A DNA stretch of 64,000 nt from Serratia symbiotica. Lineage in GTDB: Bacteria > Pseudomonadota > Gammaproteobacteria > Enterobacterales > Enterobacteriaceae. The stretch spans positions 1,984,001 to 2,048,000 of the forward strand of contig LR025083.1 of NCBI GenBank assembly GCA_900380265.1. Reading direction: 5' to 3'. The notes beneath the pieces were generated by a model, which worked only from the letters and a program-made list of their open reading frames with translations, made no database searches and was not told where the DNA came from. Made by a program: the position numbers and the translations under genes. Below are positions 58,515-64,000 of this stretch, in pieces (position 1 is the first letter of the stretch; every line of letters begins with the position of its first letter).

Positions 58515-61500
58515 TGTAGTTGTCTTTCTTGTTATGAAAATTGGCGCCTATGATTTTCAATAACTTGTGCTCTCTTAGTTAAGACCTGGCATTGTTTCAT
58601 TCAATCATATTTTCTCTCACTGCACTCAACAGTGAGTGCACCCTTTGCATACCCGGACGATCCAAGATACAGCGAGCTAATTACAGTGCTCTGCATATTC
58701 TACTGGTAGAAATATTCAAAGTAGGTATGTCTATCACATCAATATAAAAATCAAAAATGCTATTTTGAAATAGGAAGTTTTAACACTAGAATATCTAGCG
58801 GGCTAGAATACCTAATAGACTTAGTTATATATTATTCATGAGTAACCGGGTTAAAGAATCTAATTGTCTCAGCCTATTAGTTGAGTTCCCCCACTATACA
58901 GCGTACTTTTTTATAAATACTACGTCTAATCATGCATTCTATTATATCACCAGACTTCTCCAGGTTAATAGCTATTCAGCTGTAATCCAAGCATAACCGG
59001 TAATCTTATCCATCCAGGTTTGTTTTTGATTCTGATAGAATAAAGTTTAATGGCAGTGTTCTGCCCAGCAATACTAGCGTTAGCTGACATATCTCTTGCT
59101 CTGACCCAGGGCTAGCATGTCGCAATTCTATGACAGAGTTATCATGCGCTCTACCGAATTGTCTATACCTAAGGCTAGCCTAGCCAGGTTAAGCCAACGT
59201 TACAACCAGAATGCCTAGTTTGCTGGCATCTAAAACCAAGGCAAAGCCTACGATACTTCAAGCACGAGGCCGGAAGCTAAGAAGCTATACAGATATTTCT
59301 ATAAGAAATATCACCAGGATCTAGACTGCATAACGGCTCCAGTTATTTAATAAATAAAAGTAAATCACCTATTCTTGATAACTAATAGGGACTTATATCA
59401 TCTAATCGGCTAAATAAACGATCAATCGCAGGTAGAATATGCGACTGAGCAGTTTAAACCAACTAGCTTCAGCGCGGGCGAACGGTTCGCTGCATTAAAT
59501 TCGTCTGATATAATCACCTCAAGCAGCCTACTTCTAAGATTAGCAGTTATTACCAGACAAACTCTACCTTCAATAAGACAAAACCGAACACAGTCAGAAT
59601 CACAGTCAACACAGCACTATTCCCAAGCGGGAATATCTACCAATAACAAGCAACACGCTGATGAAGGGTACAGCGTCACATGACCAATCAGAAACTAACA
59701 ATAATGCCTTTCCAGTGTTCGCGTTGGTGATGTGTACGCCATTGCAGTACTCAGGTTTAATGCTAGGATCATTATCCTTCAGAATTCCTCGACAAAATCA
59801 CTGGCATCAAGACCAAATAAGCATTAACAATCAATACCCTTGCGCCATTAACGCAAGCCGAAAATATAAACCGAGCATCATGACTAACTTGACATGCTAC
59901 CTATAAAGAGCATGCCTGATAAATACAATGGCTAACATAGCGAGCTTTACTGGTGTATAGCAGCCCAGTAACACCGATCCTGAAAAAAGGTTAGTAATTT
60001 GTTAAAAGCTAACGTGCACACAAGTTAGTATTATATATGCGCATCATCCTAGTGGGTAAAAACTACGTAGTCATACCAAGACCATGGTAACTATAACAGC
60101 TGATAAAGTGAGCTTTACACAGAAGATACCGATACAACACCAATCAGAGCATAACTTTTGCCCATGCGTTTTGCATTAAATGAGAGTCCTCCCAAGTAGA
60201 TGGGAAACACACCCCTTATTTACAGTATAACGGCTTGCAATTACTACGCAATATGCACTGCAGAGCCGCAATTAAATTGCTCACATCAATCTCAAACTTG
60301 ATACCGCTAACTTGATTTTATCAGCGAGCTCTACTTCTTTACAAACTATGCTAACTAAAAAAGAAAGGTACTTGGATATAGGGTTCATATACCATATGTC
60401 GAACAACCTATTCTACTAGATCAAGTAATTATGCTAAGCAGAAATAGCAGCGGAGAATGGTTACACCAGATAGCTATCCAGATAAGCTCAGGTTATATCC
60501 TGGTCAAGTAGTTAAACACTAGCACGGATTAAGGACAGTAGTGCGATCGCACGCATATACATTTCACGATACTCACTCATTGAGCTCTAAAGAAACGATA
60601 CTAAATACTCAGTGTTTGTCCTAGCTAACAAATAAACAGACACCTCTTTCTCTGATTCGGCAAGGTATCAAGAGCAGTTTATTTTAAAATGATCTTAGTC
60701 GGGAAATGAGCATAAAGCGCATTCAGTACCAAGAATGTCTCTTCACAATAATGAATCAGAACAACCATACGCGTGCAGCTATTGGTTCGAATTGGCGCAA
60801 AAGATCTTCACAGGATGCTTCACTTCTAAATACCAAATAAGATGTTGAGCACAGTAAATGAGGTCTAACAAACCAATAGTGTGGAAGTGACCTGTTTCTT
60901 ACCAAAATGGGCATCACTTTAATCTTCGGCCAATAGGTAAAATCACAACATTTAACCAAACCTAAGAGCACTTTGGTATTAATTAGCCTATCAAAGATCT
61001 CTGTGAGATCACCCTTAGAATGATAGTAAAATTTATTTTTGTATTCAGTCAGACTATGCCATGATGCAAGAACATAGAATACCTATCACCTGAATTTCAT
61101 TGAGCAACAAAGAATACTAAAACAAACGTAACACTAGTTTCTTTCTCGATCTACTTTGCCATACAATTTAAGATCAATACTTTCAAAAACTTGAATTCTT
61201 GTATTTTTATCAAGCAGAATGCATGAAAAAGGGCTTCTTATCATGCAAGCAGCTTACTGCTGATAACGCCTAAGAAGAAAGCATAGGTATTATTTGACTC
61301 TTCCATATCCCTTGATATGTTTAGCTATCTCAACGTAGGAGAATAGCGGTTTCGAAAAATCAAGATCGCGTTATTAGTTGGAAACTCAAACCATTTCATC
61401 GCTCTGCTGGGAGATATAAGTTAGTTGTTTTTTAGAAGCCTAAAGAGGTCCTGGCTCTTTTGTTTTAGGTACTTAGCTGTTCGCTCTAGTAAGACACAAA

Positions 61501-61534
61501 GCAAAATCCTCATTTTTACGCATAAGCACTCTAC
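58515..61534. other. 3-kb gene-free gap between lysC and the second rRNA fossil
   Basis: No frame with family resemblance is seen. E. coli carries metH, aceBAK, metA and others between lysC and rrnE (well over 10 kb), so most of that has been deleted here. A 7-bp stem CTCACTG/CAGTGAG about 100 bp after lysC (near 58617) could be a weak terminator remnant. Several patches near 45% GC may be worn coding DNA. Confidence 0.4.
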
Positions 61535-61660
61535 CTGATACAAAAGATAACAGTATCCTATACACGTGTTCGACTATCACCGCTATAATCGATATAGGTA
61601 TTTCTGTTCTGAGTACGCCATGAAGTTAGCGATAAGAAGTACGGTAATGATGCCAAGACA
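61535..61660 (-). pseudogene. Dead 5S rRNA gene (operon 2)
   Basis: The plus strand near 61607-61625 reads TTCTGAGTACGCCATG, matching reversed 5S TTCTGAGTTCGGCATG. TACGGTAATGATGCCAAGACA near 61640 matches CGCTACTGCCGCCAGGCA at the 5' end, and CACCGCTATAATCG near 61578 matches the loop region. It is heavily substituted and lies just before the second 23S fossil in normal order. Confidence 0.7.
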
Positions 61661-61754
61661 AGTCTCTTATATGTGTGGCGGTTACTGATATAAGCATCAG
61701 GTTCTATCTTGTCACTTACTCAATACAAACCTTAACCTCTCATACACCTGCTGT

Positions 61755-64000
61755 ATTTTGATGTTGAGGCTCGCAGGGATCTTTAATGCTTGTTAGCGAA
61801 CAGGCTAGCTGCTCTTACAAACATAGCCTATCTTACTCTGCATCTTAAATATTGTCCGGGAGCTTGTAAAACCTAGAGATCTTATCTCGAGACCAGTTTC
61901 ACACTTATGATTTTAGGGCTTATCTATTAAGAAACTTAAGTGTTGGGTAATGCTATTGTCAGTGATAACCTGCAGAATATCGGTACATTCACTTTGGTTT
62001 GCTTGTACTAGGAGCACACCACCTCATCCTTCCAACTCCCTGTCAGATCTAGTTTGAATCTATTACGAAGTTAAAAACACAGCGCCTGTAAAACTGTAAA
62101 TGGCGAATATCCATATCCTGGGGACTGACTGCAACAACAAGATCTGGTGAAAAGGCATGAGGTGCCAAACACTACCGCTAATATGACGTCTTGGCGATCT
62201 TGTCCTACGAACCTCCGAGTCGCTTGTATGGAATGAAGCGATGACTATTATTTTCAGGACAAACAGAAAGTACTAAGACCTATTTTCACACCTGATTAAG
62301 CCATCACTCTCGCACTTAAGTCAGCTTATTCCTTTTTCAATAACCTCAGCATTCCTGAACGTTATGAGCTAATCTTTATTATTCTATCCGTTACTATTTT
62401 TGGACAGTGCACTGAAACCACCCACAAGACACTCTGCGTATCTGGGCATGGGATACAGTGGAGACATCAAATATTAAAGCGTGGTGTTTCACAGGCCATG
62501 CCTGTCAGCGCAGCGCCCACGAGTCACTATCCCCCCTTAATTTGACAGATCAAAACTCTATCTGCATTGTTGAGCTGTAATAAAGGTTACGGGCGTTTGG
62601 CTGACAGCAGCCACGCTTCAAATTAATAGCGCATTGAATGTAAATGAGTATTGGATAGCAACGGCCTGGTGATTATTAAACCATGCATATAGAATGGTAC
62701 ATTCCCTCACAAGGCAGGTAGCTACATAAATCACATTAGAACGCTTCAGACATCATTGCTGCTTCGATCAAAAACTTCGCAGTGTTGGCTAACTAATCAA
62801 TTATCTTTTCAGTACGAGATACGCATCATACCTTATACTGCCTTTGTGTTAGTATAATGCTGTTTGCATTAAACAGCTTTAGTATGCTAATCTCTAGTGT
62901 TTGCTATTTATATTCTGATATTAAATTTTCCTGCATCCTCAATGTATTTTCAAAATAGGAACGCTATTCTCTCTATTTATTGTAAGAGCCTTAGTCTTAT
63001 GTGTCTTCCTACTTGTATCCATTTCAATACAACTCAAAGTAATCTAACCCTTAGAGAATCTTCCTGCAAGGAGCAGATAAAGAATTTCTGCATTTAAGTA
63101 GATCGTCATTACTCTTTAGGTTTTATTGTTTAATTTACCCAAGCCTTAAGACACTTAAGTTAGGCAGCGATGACCTGATTCCCTAGACTTTTCTTATTCC
63201 TTCCACATCACTCGACTATAACATATTAGCCTTTTACATATTGACTTAGCTTTGTAGCCTTACTTGACGAGGCACTTATTTGCCGTGCTTGGCATTTGTC
63301 AGAAGCTTTTACTTGTCAGCTAAGCGGGTTTAAGTGCTTTATCTTTACTTATATTAGTATTAGCAGTTCTAATAACTGAAATGTCCTACAGAAATTTTCA
63401 ACAATGTTACAGACTCTCTAATTAATCAACCCATTAAGGGCAGTGACAAAGCTTCCATTCGCCACAACTATATGCTTAATCTATTACGATTACAATTTTA
63501 ATACTTGTGCTTATAAAGCATGATCCTAGCTATCTCTTCCTTACTAGATTTATGCCAGTCAATGCTAACTTAAAGAACTTAGCTAGTGCTTTTATGATGC
63601 CGTTATTAACGATAAACGTTAGCAGCAGCCGTGTTTCCCCATCAACACATTCTCCAGTATTCGTAGTGTACATGAAAGTAATAAATAAAAATAAGTTATA
63701 GTTAGAGCAGTATTCTATTTCTGGGACTAAATGCACATTGCCATAGATAAATAATTTTAAGGAAACTCTGTATTTTAATTTTATTAATTTTACGCCAACT
63801 AGGTTCAATCTAACTGGTTTAGGATTAGTCGGTGTAGTCTTCTTTATTCTATCTCTTACATCTGACACCTGCAGATGACCAACACATATAGGTTTTAACC
63901 CTATATTTTGCAACTTGCTACCAAGTTAAGACGCGGCTTCTTTAGCACTTAGTTATAGGCCTGACCTGATATACGATATAGTTCCTAACCTTATACCATA
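61755..64000 (-). pseudogene. Dead 23S rRNA gene (operon 2), cut by the window edge
   Basis: Reversed 23S runs from its 3' end near 61755 to the window end. Anchors against E. coli: GTTAGCGAACAGGCTAGCTGC near 61793 (in parts, GTTAGCTCAACGCATCGCTGC); GTACTAGGAGCA exactly at 62005-62016; GAGGTGCCAAACAC exactly at 62159-62172; ACATTCTCCAGTATTCGTAG near 63646 (ACATTCTCCGGTATTCGCAG); and CCAAGTTAAGACGCGG near 63920 (CCCAGTTAAGACTCGG). The order and spacing are native, but conserved positions are mutated throughout. Relative to lysC it lies where E. coli rrnE is. The remaining 5' part and 16S should continue beyond the window. Confidence 0.9.

Noticed and set aside
58610-58645. Stem CTCACTG/CAGTGAG after lysC as a rho-independent terminator
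   Set aside because: Only 7 bp and no following T-run. It could be a worn terminator but is not strong enough to call.
60756-60971. Sequence GGTTCGAATTGG near 60783 as a tRNA T-loop
   Set aside because: No T stem, acceptor stem or anticodon arm can be formed around it.

Overview
The window looks like a chromosomal piece of a host-restricted enterobacterial symbiont in deep genome decay. The genus cannot be fixed from sequence alone; a Serratia symbiotica-like or Sodalis-like lineage is a guess. Every intact protein is a full-length, close relative of an E. coli/Enterobacterales protein, and gene order follows E. coli blocks. Only 15 intact protein genes and one tRNA gene occupy 64 kb. The rest is AT-rich, stop-rich DNA. 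Where I could read it, that DNA is fossil genes still lying where E. coli synteny predicts.

Layout. 1-6871: nothing recognised. 6872-11515, minus strand: a live tRNA-Trp gene at the end of a dead rRNA operon (16S-23S-5S-tRNA-Asp, all heavily mutated but nearly full length). 11925-18880, minus strand: hemG, trkH, yigZ fossil, fre fossil, ubiD, tatD fossil (the E. coli tatD-ubiD-fre-trkH-hemG-rrn order). 18881-25982: empty apart from very strong hairpins. 25983-28972: glyQ-glyS. 28973-36683: empty and very AT-rich. 36684-43723, minus strand: rsmE fossil, gshB, yqgE, ruvX, yggS fossil, yggT, hemW. 44744-45664: lpxL. 47404-58514: zur, dinF/lexA/dgkA fossils, plsB, ubiA, ubiC fossil, pgi, decayed lysine-riboswitch leader, lysC. 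61535-64000: a second dead rRNA operon (5S and most of 23S), where E. coli rrnE would be expected relative to lysC.

The retained genes cover glycyl-tRNA charging (glyQS, trpT for Trp), membrane and LPS synthesis (plsB, lpxL), ubiquinone (ubiA, ubiD), haem handling (hemG, hemW), glutathione (gshB), potassium uptake (trkH), zinc regulation (zur), glycolysis (pgi), the aspartate/lysine pathway (lysC) and rRNA maturation (ruvX). Losses readable as fossils include lexA (SOS repressor), ubiC (4-hydroxybenzoate supply), dgkA, dinF, rsmE, fre, tatD and two rRNA operons. The lysC gene survives but its riboswitch leader has decayed.

The most unusual signal is that the dead DNA is full of perfect inverted repeats (up to 25 bp), several of which sit inside recognisable fossils. 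In the tRNA-Asp fossil the anticodon arm has become a perfect 10-bp hairpin, and in the fre fossil an inverted copy seems to have been inserted. This suggests a palindrome-creating, template-switch type of mutation acting on unconstrained DNA. I saw no defence system, CRISPR array, intact insertion sequence or prophage. Fossil calls rest on recalled E. coli sequences compared by eye, so their boundaries are approximate.
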